Below are positions 33,539-42,413 of a stretch of DNA of 64,000 nt, one piece after another. Below the pieces are notes generated by a model, which was not told the origin of the DNA, searched no databases, and worked only from the letters and a program-made list of their open reading frames with translations. This DNA comes from Streptomyces sp. NBC_00568 (GTDB lineage: Bacteria > Actinomycetota > Actinomycetes > Streptomycetales > Streptomycetaceae), in contig NZ_JAPENW010000001.1 of the NCBI RefSeq assembly GCF_026341855.1, positions 5,757,001 to 5,821,000 of the forward strand, written 5' to 3'. Numbering within the stretch: the stretch's first letter is position 1; every line of letters begins with the position of its first letter. Both the position numbers and the translations under genes were made by a program.

Positions 33539-34861
33539 TCAGCGGACGCGGCCCGCCGCCAGCACCAACCGCGCGAGTTCGCGATGGCAGATGTCGCTGT
33601 GCGCGCCCGAGGGGGCCCCGCCCCGGCGCACCACGGCGCCGGCGTCGACGTTCACGCATCCCGAGACCGGCAGCCGGGTGCGCAGGGCCTCCGCGAGCGT
33701 GAACGTCCGGGTCCCCGGCACCGCCTGCACCCCGTCGTGGCCCATCGCGCCCCACTTCGCGCCCAGCGCGCGGCCGAGGCCGAAGCCCGCCGCGACGGAC
33801 CGGGAGTCGCCCGCCATCCGTGAGGCCAGCGGGTAGATCGTGCCGAGCGCCGAGTCGAAGGCGGAGTAGCAGCACACCAGCGGGCCGTCGATCCGGTTGT
33901 GCTGTCCGTCCAGCACTCCGCTCGCCCGCGCGTCGTGCGGCAGGCGCGCCGCGAACGCGTAGTGCGAGAAGGCGCCTTGGAGCAGCGTCACCGACTTCAC
34001 CGTGCGCACCCCCGGAGGCAGCCCGCGCAGCGCGAAGGAGACCAGCCGGCCGCCGAAGCTGTGGCCGACCAGATGCACGCGCACGTCCGGCGCCGCCGCC
34101 GCGAGCCGGCCGATCGCCCGCCCGAGCCCGCGCTCACCGACGGTGCCCGCGCGCCGCTTCATCGCGTAGTACGTGGCCTGGCGCAGCAGTTCGTGGGCCC
34201 CGTCCCAGAGCCGGGGCAGCGCGAACGTGGCGGCACCGGGGTTCTCGGCCTCGGCGAGCGCCCGCGCGAAATCGCCGCACACCGTCGCGGTGTCCCCGAA
34301 GAGCATCTCGGGGTCGCTCTCCGGCACACCCGCCGCCAGGGTGTCCGCCGCGAAGGAGGTCTGCGGCCCCTGCGGCCGGACCTCGACGAGCAGCCGTACG
34401 AGACGGCCGAACTCCTCCAGCGAGGCTCCCTCGTCCGGCTGTTGCTCGAGCAGCCGGCCGATCTGTTCGACCACGGTGGCGCGGCCGGGGAACACCTCCA
34501 GAAGCGCGTGCCGGGTGTTCTTGCCGAGAGCCGGCGGCACCTCGGGAGCGACGTCGACCGCCACCGATCTGGGGAAGTCCGGGATCGGCTCGTCCGAGAA
34601 GCGCATCGAGGGCCACATCACGCCCACGTAGCCGAGGCGCGCGGTCGGCGCGAGCTCCGGGAGGGGTTCGAAGAAGCGGCTGCAGAGGCGGGTGGCCCCC
34701 GAACGGTCGCTGTTCCAGCCGTGCGTGAAGACGATCAGGTCACGGACCCCGCGTCGCGGCACCTCTTTGATCCACCGGTCCCGCTCGCGGCCGTCGGCGT
34801 CCCCGTCCGCGTCGAACGTCAGCTCCCAGTAGGGAGAGACACTCACTGCCGGATGCGTCAT
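33539..34861 (-). CDS. Alpha/beta-hydrolase-like protein with GHSFGG elbow
   Basis: A 440-aa protein starting MTHPAVSVSPYWELTFDADG. RGVRDLIVFTHGWNSD resembles the first beta strand and oxyanion region of alpha/beta hydrolases. VRVHLVGHSFGGRLVSFAL (about residue 265) is a nucleophile elbow (GxSxG). No signal peptide is seen. The long insert between these parts is unusual and might form a lid. Its family resembles large actinobacterial serine hydrolases of unknown role. I chose ATG 34861 because upstream codons look like non-coding extension. It is separated from the NamZ-like gene by 126 bp. Confidence 0.82.
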   Translation of the reverse strand: MTHPAVSVSPYWELTFDADGDADGRERDRWIKEVPRRGVRDLIVFTHGWNSDRSGATRLCSRFFEPLPELAPTARLGYVGVMWPSMRFSDEPIPDFPRSVAVDVAPEVPPALGKNTRHALLEVFPGRATVVEQIGRLLEQQPDEGASLEEFGRLVRLLVEVRPQGPQTSFAADTLAAGVPESDPEMLFGDTATVCGDFARALAEAENPGAATFALPRLWDGAHELLRQATYYAMKRRAGTVGERGLGRAIGRLAAAAPDVRVHLVGHSFGGRLVSFALRGLPPGVRTVKSVTLLQGAFSHYAFAARLPHDARASGVLDGQHNRIDGPLVCCYSAFDSALGTIYPLASRMAGDSRSVAAGFGLGRALGAKWGAMGHDGVQAVPGTRTFTLAEALRTRLPVSGCVNVDAGAVVRRGGAPSGAHSDICHRELARLVLAAGRVR

Positions 34862-34987
34862 GACAGGCCCCCTGACCCCGCGGGCGGTGCGATATGGGCG
34901 CATCGTCCACCCGGCGGGGAAAGTTGGCCAGACGTCACGACTCATCCATCGCGTATCCGTCACTCGTCCGTGGAAGAGGGTGGCGGA

Positions 34988-36226
34988 TCACTTGTAGATG
35001 AGGTAGTGCTTGCGGACCTTGCGGAAGGCCTCCAGCTCGTCCTGCCAGGCCGCCACGACCTCGTCGGTACGCGCGCCCGCGTCGATCATCGTGCGCACCA
35101 GCGTCGAGCCCGTCAGCTTGTCGATCCAGTTGTCGGAGCGCCAGGCGAAACCGCTCCAGACCTTCCTGGCGGTCACCAGCAGGGCGATTCCGGTGCGGAC
35201 GGGTTCGAACGCCGCCCGGTCGTGCACATGGATCTGGACACCCCCGACGGTCTTGCCCTGGAACTTGGAGAAGGTGGGAGCGAAGTACGCCTCTCTGAAG
35301 TGCACACCGGGCAGAGCCAGTTCACCGACCGCCGCGGCCCATCTCCCGTCGACGCCCTCCGCGCCGAGGAGTTCGAACGGCCGCGTCGTACCGCGCCCCT
35401 CCGACAGGTTCGTCCCCTCGAAGAGACACGTACCCGAGTACACCAGGGCGGTGTCCGGCGTCGGCATGTTCGGGCTCGGCGGCACCCAGGGCAGTCCCCA
35501 GGCGTCGTAGAACTCCCCGCGCTTCCAGCCCGACATCTGTACGGTGTCCAGTTCCACGGGCGCCGCCAGGAACTCCCCGTTGAAGAGCCGGGCCAGCTCC
35601 GCCACCGTCATGCCGTGCGCCTGCGCGATCGGCTGACGTCCGACGAAGGTCGCGAACTCCTTGTGCAGGACCGGGCCTTGTGCCGCGCGGCCGGTGACCG
35701 GGTTCGGCCGGTCGAGCACCACGAACCGCTTGCCGGCGAGCCGCGCCGCCTCCATGCAGTCGTACAGCGTCCAGATATAGGTGTAGAAGCGGGCTCCCGC
35801 GTCCTGGATGTCGAAGACGACGGTGTCCACACCGGAGGCGGTGAAGATGTCGGCGAGTGCCTGACCGCTCTTCAGATACGTGTCGTAGACCGGGAGTCCG
35901 GTCGCCGGGTCGTCGTAGCGGCCCTCGGACCCGCCCGCCTGCGCGGTGCCCCGGAAGCCGTGCTCGGGGCCGAAGACGGCGACCAGGTTCACGCGGTCGT
36001 CGGCGTGCATCACGTCGACGATGTGCCGGACGTCGCGGGTGACGCCCGTGGGGTTGGTGACCATGCCGACGCGCTCGCCGCCGAGTTGGGCGTACCCGGC
36101 CCCGGCGAGGCGCTCGAAGCCGGTGCGGAGCCGGTGGCCGGTGTGCTCGGAGGCCTCGGCGGGCAGGGGTGTCAGGGCCGCCGCGGCGGTACCGGCCACC
36201 AGCAGTGACCGTCGGGACATGCGCAT
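34988..36226 (-). CDS. NamZ-type (DUF1343) exo-beta-N-acetylmuramidase
   Basis: A 412-aa exported protein. A twin-arginine-like start MRMSRRSLLVAGTAAAALTP runs to about residue 25. The DUF1343 domain follows with GMVTNPTGVTRD, AVFGPEHGFRGTAQAGG, FDIQDAGARFYTYIWT, VLDRPNPVTGR and WVPPSPNMPT, all hallmark blocks. The best-studied member, NamZ of Bacillus, removes terminal N-acetylmuramic acid from cell-wall fragments, so cell-wall recycling is the likely task. GGAGGT sits 7 nt before ATG 36226. Confidence 0.92.
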   Translation of the reverse strand: MRMSRRSLLVAGTAAAALTPLPAEASEHTGHRLRTGFERLAGAGYAQLGGERVGMVTNPTGVTRDVRHIVDVMHADDRVNLVAVFGPEHGFRGTAQAGGSEGRYDDPATGLPVYDTYLKSGQALADIFTASGVDTVVFDIQDAGARFYTYIWTLYDCMEAARLAGKRFVVLDRPNPVTGRAAQGPVLHKEFATFVGRQPIAQAHGMTVAELARLFNGEFLAAPVELDTVQMSGWKRGEFYDAWGLPWVPPSPNMPTPDTALVYSGTCLFEGTNLSEGRGTTRPFELLGAEGVDGRWAAAVGELALPGVHFREAYFAPTFSKFQGKTVGGVQIHVHDRAAFEPVRTGIALLVTARKVWSGFAWRSDNWIDKLTGSTLVRTMIDAGARTDEVVAAWQDELEAFRKVRKHYLIYK

Positions 36227-36366
36227 GGTGTGACCTCCGTGATCGCGGAAGGTTGGCACAGGCACGCTAAGGGCTGCCGGGGGAAGTTCGTAGGGCGCGG
36301 ACGCCTCCGGCCTGTCGCGGCTCCTTGTGAGGTCGCCCGCGCCCTGCCGGGAACCCTTCCCTTGTT

Positions 36367-36388
36367 ACATACCGACTGGTTAGTCTGT
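36367..36388 (+). promoter_or_regulatory. TetR regulon operator 1, before SDR/acyl-CoA ligase operon
   Basis: ACATACCGACTGGT (36367-36380) is identical to the first 14 bases of operator 2 (read on the minus strand). The right arm is degenerate. A TAGTCT -10-like box (36381-36386) overlaps it, 47 bp before the GTG start of the SDR gene. Confidence 0.6.
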
Positions 36389-36432
36389 CGTCTCAGCAGA
36401 GCCGTTTCACGTCGCGTCGAAGGAGACCCAGG

Positions 36433-37194
36433 GTGGAAGCCGTGCAGGGTGCGGGAGTGGTCGTCACCGGAGCGGGAGGTGGCATCGGGGCCGCGCTGGC
36501 CCGCCGTTTCGCCGCCCAGGGAGCGCGGGTCGTGGTCAACGACCTCGACGCGGACAAGGCGAAGGCCGTGGCCGACGAGATCGGAGGCATCGCGGTCCCG
36601 GGGGACGCCTCCCTGATCGTGGGCGAGGCCCGGGACGCCCTCGGCGGCACGGTCGACGTCTACTGCGCCAACGCGGGCGTCGCCTCGGGCGGCTCCGAAG
36701 CGGCCGGCGAGAACGTCTGGGCCCTCGCCTGGGACGTCAACGTGATGGCACACGTGCGCGCCGCCCACGCGCTGCTGCCGGACTGGCTGGAGCGCGGCAG
36801 CGGCCGTTTCGTCTCCACCGTCTCGGCCGCCGGACTGCTCACCATGATCGGAGCCGCCCCGTACAGCGTCACCAAGCACGGCGCGTACGCGTTCGCCGAG
36901 TGGCTGTCGCTGACGTACCGCCACCGCGGTCTGAAGGTGCACGCGATCTGTCCGCAGGGTGTGCGCACCGACATGCTCGACGCCACCGGCAGCGCGGGCG
37001 ACCTCGTGCTCCAGCCGACCGCCATCGAACCGGAGGCCGTCGCCGACGCGCTCATGAAGGGGATCGAGGAGGACCGCTTCCTGATCCTGCCGCACCCCGA
37101 GGTCGCCGGGTACTACCAGGCGCGGGCCGCCGACCCCGACCGCTGGATGACGAACATGAACCACCTCCAGCAGAAGTGGGAGACCACCGAGTGA
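36433..37194 (+). CDS. Short-chain dehydrogenase/reductase
   Basis: A 253-aa SDR. The cofactor motif TGAGGGIG is at the N-terminus, with NDLD after strand 2 (acidic, so NAD preferred), CANAG, catalytic Ser in STVSAAG and YSVTKHG (YxxxK). The start is GTG 36433, 7 nt after AGGAG. Its stop overlaps the GTG of the acyl-CoA ligase (GTGA), giving tight coupling. In the proposed pathway it would oxidise a 3-hydroxyacyl intermediate, like LvaD in the Pseudomonas levulinate operon. That role is inference. Confidence 0.92.
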   Translation: MEAVQGAGVVVTGAGGGIGAALARRFAAQGARVVVNDLDADKAKAVADEIGGIAVPGDASLIVGEARDALGGTVDVYCANAGVASGGSEAAGENVWALAWDVNVMAHVRAAHALLPDWLERGSGRFVSTVSAAGLLTMIGAAPYSVTKHGAYAFAEWLSLTYRHRGLKVHAICPQGVRTDMLDATGSAGDLVLQPTAIEPEAVADALMKGIEEDRFLILPHPEVAGYYQARAADPDRWMTNMNHLQQKWETTE

Positions 37195-38852
37195 CCCGCT
37201 ACGCCGACCGGCCCTGGGTGGCACTGCTCAGCGACGCGCAGCGTGGCCCGGTGAGCCCCGCCGACACCCTCGTCCACGCACTCGGGGACGCGGTCGCGCA
37301 CACCCCGGACCGCACCGCGCTGGCCTACTTCGACGGGCGGCTGAGCTACCGCGAGGTCGACGAGCTGAGCGATTCCGTCGCCGGGCACCTGGCCGCACGC
37401 GGCCTGGAGCGGGGCGACCGGGTGGCGATCATGCTCCAGAACTCCCCGCAGTTCGTGCTCGCCCTGCTCGGCGCCTGGAAGGCCGGCGCGACGGTCGTGC
37501 CGGTCAACCCGATGTACAAGTCCGGCGAGGTCCGGCACGTCCTGCGCGACGCGGAGGTGAGCGCCCTCGTCTGCTCCGACCGCGCCTGGGACGCGTATCT
37601 GCGCGAGACCGCCGCCGACTCGCCCGTACGTGCCGTCCTGACGGCCTGCGAACGGGATTTCCAGACCCGCGACGACCCGCGCGTGCTGGCCTTCGAGCGG
37701 CTCCCGCAGGACGCGGGGGCCGACGATCTCGTCGCCGTCGCCCGGCAGGGACACAAGGCGCCCGGCGACCGCGTCCTCGGCCCGTCCGACATCGCGCTGA
37801 TCAGCTACACCTCGGGCACCAGCGGCACCCCCAAGGGAGCCACCAACACGCACGGCAACATCATGTACAACGCCGAGCGGCAGCGGACCGGCCTCGCGCT
37901 GCCCGAGGCACCCGTGTACTTCGCGATGGCGCCGCTGTTCCACATCACCGGAATGGTCTGCCAGCTCGCCGCCTGCCTCGACAGCGCGGGCACGCTGGTC
38001 CTCGCGTACCGCTTCGAGGCGGGGGTCGTGCTCGACGCGTTCGCCGAGCACCGGCCGCTCTACACGGTGGGCCCCTCCACCGCCTTCATGGCGCTGGCCG
38101 CCCACCCGGAGGTCACGCCGGACCACTTCTCCTCCTTCGTGAACATCTCCTCCGGCGGTGCCCCGCTGCCGCCGGCCCTCGTCGAGAGGTTCCGGGCCAC
38201 CCTCGGGCCGTACATCCGCAACGGCTACGGGCTCACCGAGTGCACCGCGCCGTGCGCCTCCGTGCCACCGGGCCTGGAGGCGCCGGTGGACCCGGCGTCC
38301 GGGACCCTCGCGGTGGGCGTGCCGGGCCCGGACTCGGTCGTACGCATCGTCGACGACCTGGGCGAAGACGTCCCCTTCGGAGAACAGGGCGAGATCCTCG
38401 TACGCGGTCCGCAGGTGGTGCCCGGCTACTGGAACCGTCCCGAGGCCACCGCCGAGACCTTCCCGGACGGCGAGCTGCGCACCGGCGACATCGGATTCAT
38501 GGACGCGAACGGCTGGCTCTACGTGGTCGACCGCAAGAAGGACATGATCAACGCGTCCGGCTTCAAGGTGTGGCCGCGCGAGGTCGAGGACGTCCTCCAC
38601 ACCCACCCGGCGGTCCGCGAGGCGGCCGTCGTCGGGATCCCCGACGGCTACCGCGGCGAGACCGTCAAGGCGTACATCAGCCTGCGTCCGGGTGCTTCCG
38701 CGGACCCCGCCGCGCTGGCCGCGCACTGCAAGGAGAGACTGGCCGCCTACAAATATCCGCGGCAGGTGGAGATCCTGCCCGAGTTGCCGAAGACGGCGAG
38801 TGGGAAGATCCTCCGTCGGGAACTGCGTTCCCGGTCCGAGGACTCCCAGTAG
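37191..38852 (+). CDS. Acyl-CoA synthetase (FadD/LvaE-like)
   Basis: A 553-aa AMP-forming ligase activating a carboxylic acid to its CoA ester. P-loop SYTSGTSGTPKGA, NGYGLTECTAP, LRTGDIGFM, DRKKDMINASGFKVWPREVE and terminal PKTASGKILRREL (catalytic Lys) are all present. The first residues, VTRYADRPWVALL, follow the GTG that overlaps the SDR stop. It is cotranscribed with the SDR gene and probably with the TetR gene 19 bp downstream. It should supply the CoA ester used by the kinase and acyl-CoA dehydrogenase encoded by the convergent operon. Confidence 0.94.
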   Translation: MTRYADRPWVALLSDAQRGPVSPADTLVHALGDAVAHTPDRTALAYFDGRLSYREVDELSDSVAGHLAARGLERGDRVAIMLQNSPQFVLALLGAWKAGATVVPVNPMYKSGEVRHVLRDAEVSALVCSDRAWDAYLRETAADSPVRAVLTACERDFQTRDDPRVLAFERLPQDAGADDLVAVARQGHKAPGDRVLGPSDIALISYTSGTSGTPKGATNTHGNIMYNAERQRTGLALPEAPVYFAMAPLFHITGMVCQLAACLDSAGTLVLAYRFEAGVVLDAFAEHRPLYTVGPSTAFMALAAHPEVTPDHFSSFVNISSGGAPLPPALVERFRATLGPYIRNGYGLTECTAPCASVPPGLEAPVDPASGTLAVGVPGPDSVVRIVDDLGEDVPFGEQGEILVRGPQVVPGYWNRPEATAETFPDGELRTGDIGFMDANGWLYVVDRKKDMINASGFKVWPREVEDVLHTHPAVREAAVVGIPDGYRGETVKAYISLRPGASADPAALAAHCKERLAAYKYPRQVEILPELPKTASGKILRRELRSRSEDSQ

Positions 38853-38871
38853 ACGACAGCTATAGGTGTGA

Positions 38872-39489
38872 ATGCCCGGAAGGCAGGTGGCGGCAGTGCC
38901 CAGGACGACGGACGGTGACGGTACGCCCGTCCCGCAGCGGCTGCTCGCCGCCGCCACCCGGCTCTTCGCGGAGCAGGGATACGACCGCACCTCGGTGCAG
39001 GAGATCGTCGAGGCGGCGGGTGTCACCAAGGGGGCGCTCTACCACTACTTCGGCTCCAAGGACGATCTGCTGCACGAGGTCTACGCCCGCGTGCTGCGCC
39101 TCCAGCAGGAGCGGCTCGACGCGTTCGCGGACGCGGACGCGCCGGTCGAGGAGCGGCTGCGGGGCGCGGCGGCCGACGTGGTCGTCACGACCATCGACAA
39201 CCTCGACGACGCCTCGATCTTCTTCCGGTCGATGCACCACCTCGGCCCCGAGAAGCTCAAGCAGGTGCGGTCCGAGCGCCGCCGCTACCACGAGCGCTTC
39301 CGCGCCCTGATCGAGGAGGGCCAGAAGAAGGGCGTCTTCTCCACGGCCACCCCCGCCGACCTGGTCGTCGACTACCACTTCGGTTCGGTCCACCACCTGT
39401 CGACGTGGTACCGGCCCGACGGCCCGCTCGGCCCCCAGGAGGTCGCCGACCAGCTGGCGGACCTGCTGCTGCGCGCGCTGCGCCCGTAG
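38872..39489 (+). CDS. TetR family regulator of the acyl-CoA regulon
   Basis: A 205-aa regulator. The HTH is at about residues 28-70 (LFAEQGYDRTSVQEIVEAAG and VTKGALYHYFGSK), followed by a TetR_C domain like those of FadR/acyl-CoA sensors. It lies within the catabolic cluster, and three CCGAC-N2-GTCGG-type operators lie before the SDR operon, the kinase operon and the FAD dehydrogenase. It is therefore the likely repressor of all three. ATG 38872 is used, with TATAGG just upstream; GTG 38896 is an alternative start. Confidence 0.92.
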   Translation: MPGRQVAAVPRTTDGDGTPVPQRLLAAATRLFAEQGYDRTSVQEIVEAAGVTKGALYHYFGSKDDLLHEVYARVLRLQQERLDAFADADAPVEERLRGAAADVVVTTIDNLDDASIFFRSMHHLGPEKLKQVRSERRRYHERFRALIEEGQKKGVFSTATPADLVVDYHFGSVHHLSTWYRPDGPLGPQEVADQLADLLLRALRP

Positions 39490-39510
39490 CGGACCGAAGC
39501 ACGGACAGCA

Positions 39511-39544
39511 CACTGCGGCCCCACCGGACGGTGGGGCCGCAGTG
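39511..39544. terminator. Bidirectional terminator between tetR and acyl-CoA dehydrogenase
   Basis: CACTGCGGCCCCACC pairs perfectly over 15 bp with GGTGGGGCCGCAGTG across the 4-nt loop GGAC. It is placed between the convergent tetR and acyl-CoA dehydrogenase genes. Confidence 0.85.
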
Positions 39545-39564
39545 CCGTGCTCACACGCTTCCGG

Positions 39565-40779
39565 TCACCCGTACTTCTTGATCTCCCGGTGCGCCAGCGA
39601 ACGCTGGTGGACCTCGTCCGGTCCGTCGGCGAGCTTCAGCGTCCGCGCGGCGGCCCAGAGCTCGGCCAGCGGGAAGTCCTGGCTGACCCCGCCCGCGCCG
39701 TGCAGCTGGACGGCCTTGTCGAGGATGTCGACGACCGTGCGCGGAGTGGCGATCTTGATGGCCTGGATCTCCGTGTGGGCACCCTTGTTGCCGACCGTGT
39801 CCATCATCCAGGCCGTCTTCAGGACCAGCAGACGCAGCTGCTCGACGGCGACCCGCGCGTCGGCGATCCAGTTCTGGACGACACCCTGCTGCGCCAGCGG
39901 CTTGCCGAACGCCGTACGGGACACCGCGCGCCGGCACATCAGCTCGATGGCCCGCTCGGCCATGCCGATCAGCCGCATGCAGTGGTGGATCCGGCCCGGA
40001 CCGAGCCGCGCCTGCGCGATGGCGAAACCGCCGCCCTCCTCGCCGACCAGGTTGCTCACCGGGACCCGGACGTGATCGAAGACGACCTCCGCGTGCCCGC
40101 CGTGCGAGTGGTCCTCGTAGCCGTACACCTGCATCGCGCGCCGGACGTCCAGGCCCGGTGTGTCGCGCGGGACCAGGATCATCGACTGCTGGCGGCGGAT
40201 GTCGGCGCCGTCCGGGTCCGTCTTGCCCATCACGATGAAGATCTTGCAGTCGGGGTTCATCGCCCCGGAGATGTACCACTTGCGGCCGGTGATGACGTAC
40301 TCGTCGCCGTCGCGCTCGATGAGCGTGGTGATGTTCGTGGCGTCGGAGGAGGCGACCTCGGGCTCCGTCATCGCGAACGCGGAGCGGATCTCACCGGCGA
40401 GCAGCGGCTCCAGCCACTGCTTCCTCTGCTGCTCGTCACCGAACTGGGTGAGCACCTCCATGTTGCCGGTGTCCGGAGCGGCGCAGTTCAGCGCGGTGGG
40501 CGCCAAGTGCGGGCTGCGACCGGTGATTTCGGCGAGGGGGGCGTACTGGAGATTGGTCAGGCCCGCGCCGTACGAGGAGTCCGGCAGGAAGAGGTTCCAC
40601 AGCCCCTGCCTGCGGGCCTCGGCCTTCAACTCACCGACCACGGCGGGCGTGTCCCACGGCGAGGCCAGCAGGGCGCGCTGCTCCTCCGCGACGGCCTCCG
40701 CCGGATAGACGTACTCGTCCATGAAGGCGAGCAGCTTCTGGCGCAGCTCTTCGGTGCGTGCGTCGAATCCGAAGTCCAT
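39565..40779 (-). CDS. ACAD11/LvaC-like acyl-CoA dehydrogenase
   Basis: A 404-aa flavoenzyme closest to the ACAD10/ACAD11 subgroup rather than ordinary beta-oxidation enzymes. It shows CAAPDTGNMEVL, FAMTEPEVASSDATNI, GRKWYISGAMNPDCK, LGPGRIHHCMRLIGMAERA and LKLADGPDEVH, blocks that I recognise from human ACAD11. In 4-hydroxyacid catabolism this type works on a 4-phosphoacyl-CoA made by a partner kinase. It starts 6 bp after that kinase gene, so they form an operon. ATG 40779 gives the normal N-terminus. Confidence 0.93.
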   Translation of the reverse strand: MDFGFDARTEELRQKLLAFMDEYVYPAEAVAEEQRALLASPWDTPAVVGELKAEARRQGLWNLFLPDSSYGAGLTNLQYAPLAEITGRSPHLAPTALNCAAPDTGNMEVLTQFGDEQQRKQWLEPLLAGEIRSAFAMTEPEVASSDATNITTLIERDGDEYVITGRKWYISGAMNPDCKIFIVMGKTDPDGADIRRQQSMILVPRDTPGLDVRRAMQVYGYEDHSHGGHAEVVFDHVRVPVSNLVGEEGGGFAIAQARLGPGRIHHCMRLIGMAERAIELMCRRAVSRTAFGKPLAQQGVVQNWIADARVAVEQLRLLVLKTAWMMDTVGNKGAHTEIQAIKIATPRTVVDILDKAVQLHGAGGVSQDFPLAELWAAARTLKLADGPDEVHQRSLAHREIKKYG

Positions 40780-40785
40780 GGCGGA

Positions 40786-41811
40786 TCAGCCTTCCTGAAG
40801 GGTGGTCAGGCCGTGCTCGATGAAGACGGGGGTCAGTTCGCCGATGCGGTCGAAGCCCGCGCCGACGGTCTGGCCCTTCGTGTAGCGGTAGTGGATGCCC
40901 TCCAGGATCACGGCGAGCTTGAACCACGCGAACGCCGTGTACCAGGACACCGCGGACACGTCGCGCCCCGAGCGTGCGGCGTACCGCTCGACGATCTCGG
41001 TCGCCTCCGGATGTCCGGCGGCCGAAGCGGTCGTGCTGATGGGGGAGTTGGGCAGGTCGAGCCGCGTGCTGTACATGACCAGCAGGCCCAGGTCGGTGAG
41101 CGGATCGCCGAGCGTGGACATCTCCCAGTCCAGGATCGCCCTGATCCGGTCGTCGGGCCCGATCAGCACGTTGTCGAGCCGGTAGTCGCCGTGCACGACG
41201 GTGGGCGAGGGGGAGCCGGGCAGTTCGCGCCCCAGGGCCGCGTGCAGCTCGTCGATCCCGGCGAGCTCGCGGTTCCTGGAGGCGTCCAGCTGCTTGCCCC
41301 AGCGGCGCAGCTGCCGGTCCAGGAAGCCCTCGGGGCGGCCGAAGTCGGCGAGACCCACCTCGGCGGGGTCCACCGCGTGCAGTTCGACCAGCGTGTCCAC
41401 CAGGCCGAGCACCGCGTCGCGCGTGCGCTGCGGGCCGAGCGGGGCGAGCTGGTCGGCGGTGCGGAACGGGGTGCCCTCCATGAACTCCATGACGTAGAAC
41501 GGGGCGCCGAGCACCGAGTCGTCCTCGCACAGCAGCACGGGGTCCGGGACCGGCACGGCCGTCGGATGCAGCGCGCTGATCACCCGGTACTCACGCTTCA
41601 TGTCGTGCGCCGTGGCCAGCACATGGCCCAGCGGAGGCCGCCGTACGACCCACCGGGCGGCGCCGTCGGAGACCGCGTAGGTGAGGTTCGACCGTCCGCC
41701 CTCGATCAGCCGGCCGGTCAGCGGGCCGGTCACCAGTCCGGGCCGCTCACGGTCGAGCAGGTCGCGCAACCGGTCGAGATCGAGACCTGGCGGGTGGTCC
41801 GGGCTCATCAT
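40786..41811 (-). CDS. APH-fold kinase, ACAD10/11-type partner of the dehydrogenase
   Basis: A 341-aa aminoglycoside-phosphotransferase-fold protein. It has the nucleotide-loop-like IEGGRSNLTYAV, Lys/Arg region RWVVRRPP, catalytic loop TVVHGDYRLDNVLIG and metal-binding ILDWEMSTLGDPLTDLG. These match the kinase half of ACAD10/ACAD11 and LvaA, which phosphorylate 4-hydroxyacyl-CoA, not antibiotic kinases. Two ATGs occur at 41811 and 41808 behind GAGGAGC. It is the first gene of the leftward operon with the dehydrogenase, under a regulon operator at 41846-41866. Confidence 0.9.
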   Translation of the reverse strand: MMSPDHPPGLDLDRLRDLLDRERPGLVTGPLTGRLIEGGRSNLTYAVSDGAARWVVRRPPLGHVLATAHDMKREYRVISALHPTAVPVPDPVLLCEDDSVLGAPFYVMEFMEGTPFRTADQLAPLGPQRTRDAVLGLVDTLVELHAVDPAEVGLADFGRPEGFLDRQLRRWGKQLDASRNRELAGIDELHAALGRELPGSPSPTVVHGDYRLDNVLIGPDDRIRAILDWEMSTLGDPLTDLGLLVMYSTRLDLPNSPISTTASAAGHPEATEIVERYAARSGRDVSAVSWYTAFAWFKLAVILEGIHYRYTKGQTVGAGFDRIGELTPVFIEHGLTTLQEG

Positions 41812-41845
41812 TGCTCCTCAGCACACGGGAACTGGATGTGACCAT

Positions 41846-41866
41846 GATGCCGACCAGTCGGTATGT
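41846..41866 (-). promoter_or_regulatory. TetR regulon operator 2, before kinase/dehydrogenase operon
   Basis: On the minus strand the site reads ACATACCGACTGGTCGGCAT, a palindrome with CCGAC-TG-GTCGG core and AT flanks. It lies 35 bp before the kinase start. Confidence 0.72.
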
Positions 41867-41954
41867 CGTCCAGCGGCTGCGCGAAACGTGATCGGCGTCT
41901 CCCCCGGAACGCGCGAACCGGGGGAGACGCCGTCGGGGCCGAGGGGTCGGCGGG

Positions 41955-42251
41955 TCAGTGGTCGTCCCAGTGGTCGTCGTGCTCGGCGTGCCGGTGGCCG
42001 TCGTGCAGATAGTCGAGATGGTCGCCGTGTGCCACGGCCGGGTGCCCGCAGCCCTCGCCGTGCTGGTGGCCGTGCCGGTCGTGCGCCACGTGACCGCTGG
42101 GCTCGCACTCGTCCCAGTGCCCCGAGTGCTCGCGGTGCAGATGCCCGTCGTGCGCGTAGTCGACGTGGTCCTCGTGGCGCACCTCGGTGTGACCGCACTT
42201 CGGGCCGTGGACGTGCTGGTGGGTGGGGTGCTCCTGGTGAAGGGTGGTCAT
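41955..42251 (-). CDS. Histidine-rich protein with an internal duplication
   Basis: A 98-aa, strongly acidic and His-rich protein (roughly one residue in four is His). Two copies of a unit of about 35 residues are visible: CGHTEVRHEDHVDYAHDGH with LHREHSGHWDE, and CGHPAVAHGDHLDYLHDGH with RHAEHDDHWDD. Each has one Cys and a regular HxDH/HDGH spacing that suits zinc, nickel or copper binding. No signal peptide is seen, so a cytoplasmic metal buffer or chaperone is plausible but unproved. ATG 42251 has AAGGTGA upstream; GTG 42260 is an alternative. Confidence 0.8.
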   Translation of the reverse strand: MTTLHQEHPTHQHVHGPKCGHTEVRHEDHVDYAHDGHLHREHSGHWDECEPSGHVAHDRHGHQHGEGCGHPAVAHGDHLDYLHDGHRHAEHDDHWDDH

Positions 42252-42413
42252 CGTGCTCACCTTCGGCTGTGACGTGATGGGGGTGGTCCGCGAGAGGCGG
42301 GAGCGAGGCGAAGAGGGGTGCCCGCGAGACGCGAGGGTGGGGTGACGACCCAGGCTAGCGTCACAAAGTGTCCCGATTCCGGCTATTTCGGGTCGCGTGG
42401 CGTCCGAGTGCCC

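Noticed and set aside
40786..41811. Antibiotic (aminoglycoside) phosphotransferase
   Set aside because: Fold and catalytic loop fit, but the pairing with an ACAD11-type dehydrogenase and its detailed motifs favour an acyl-CoA kinase.
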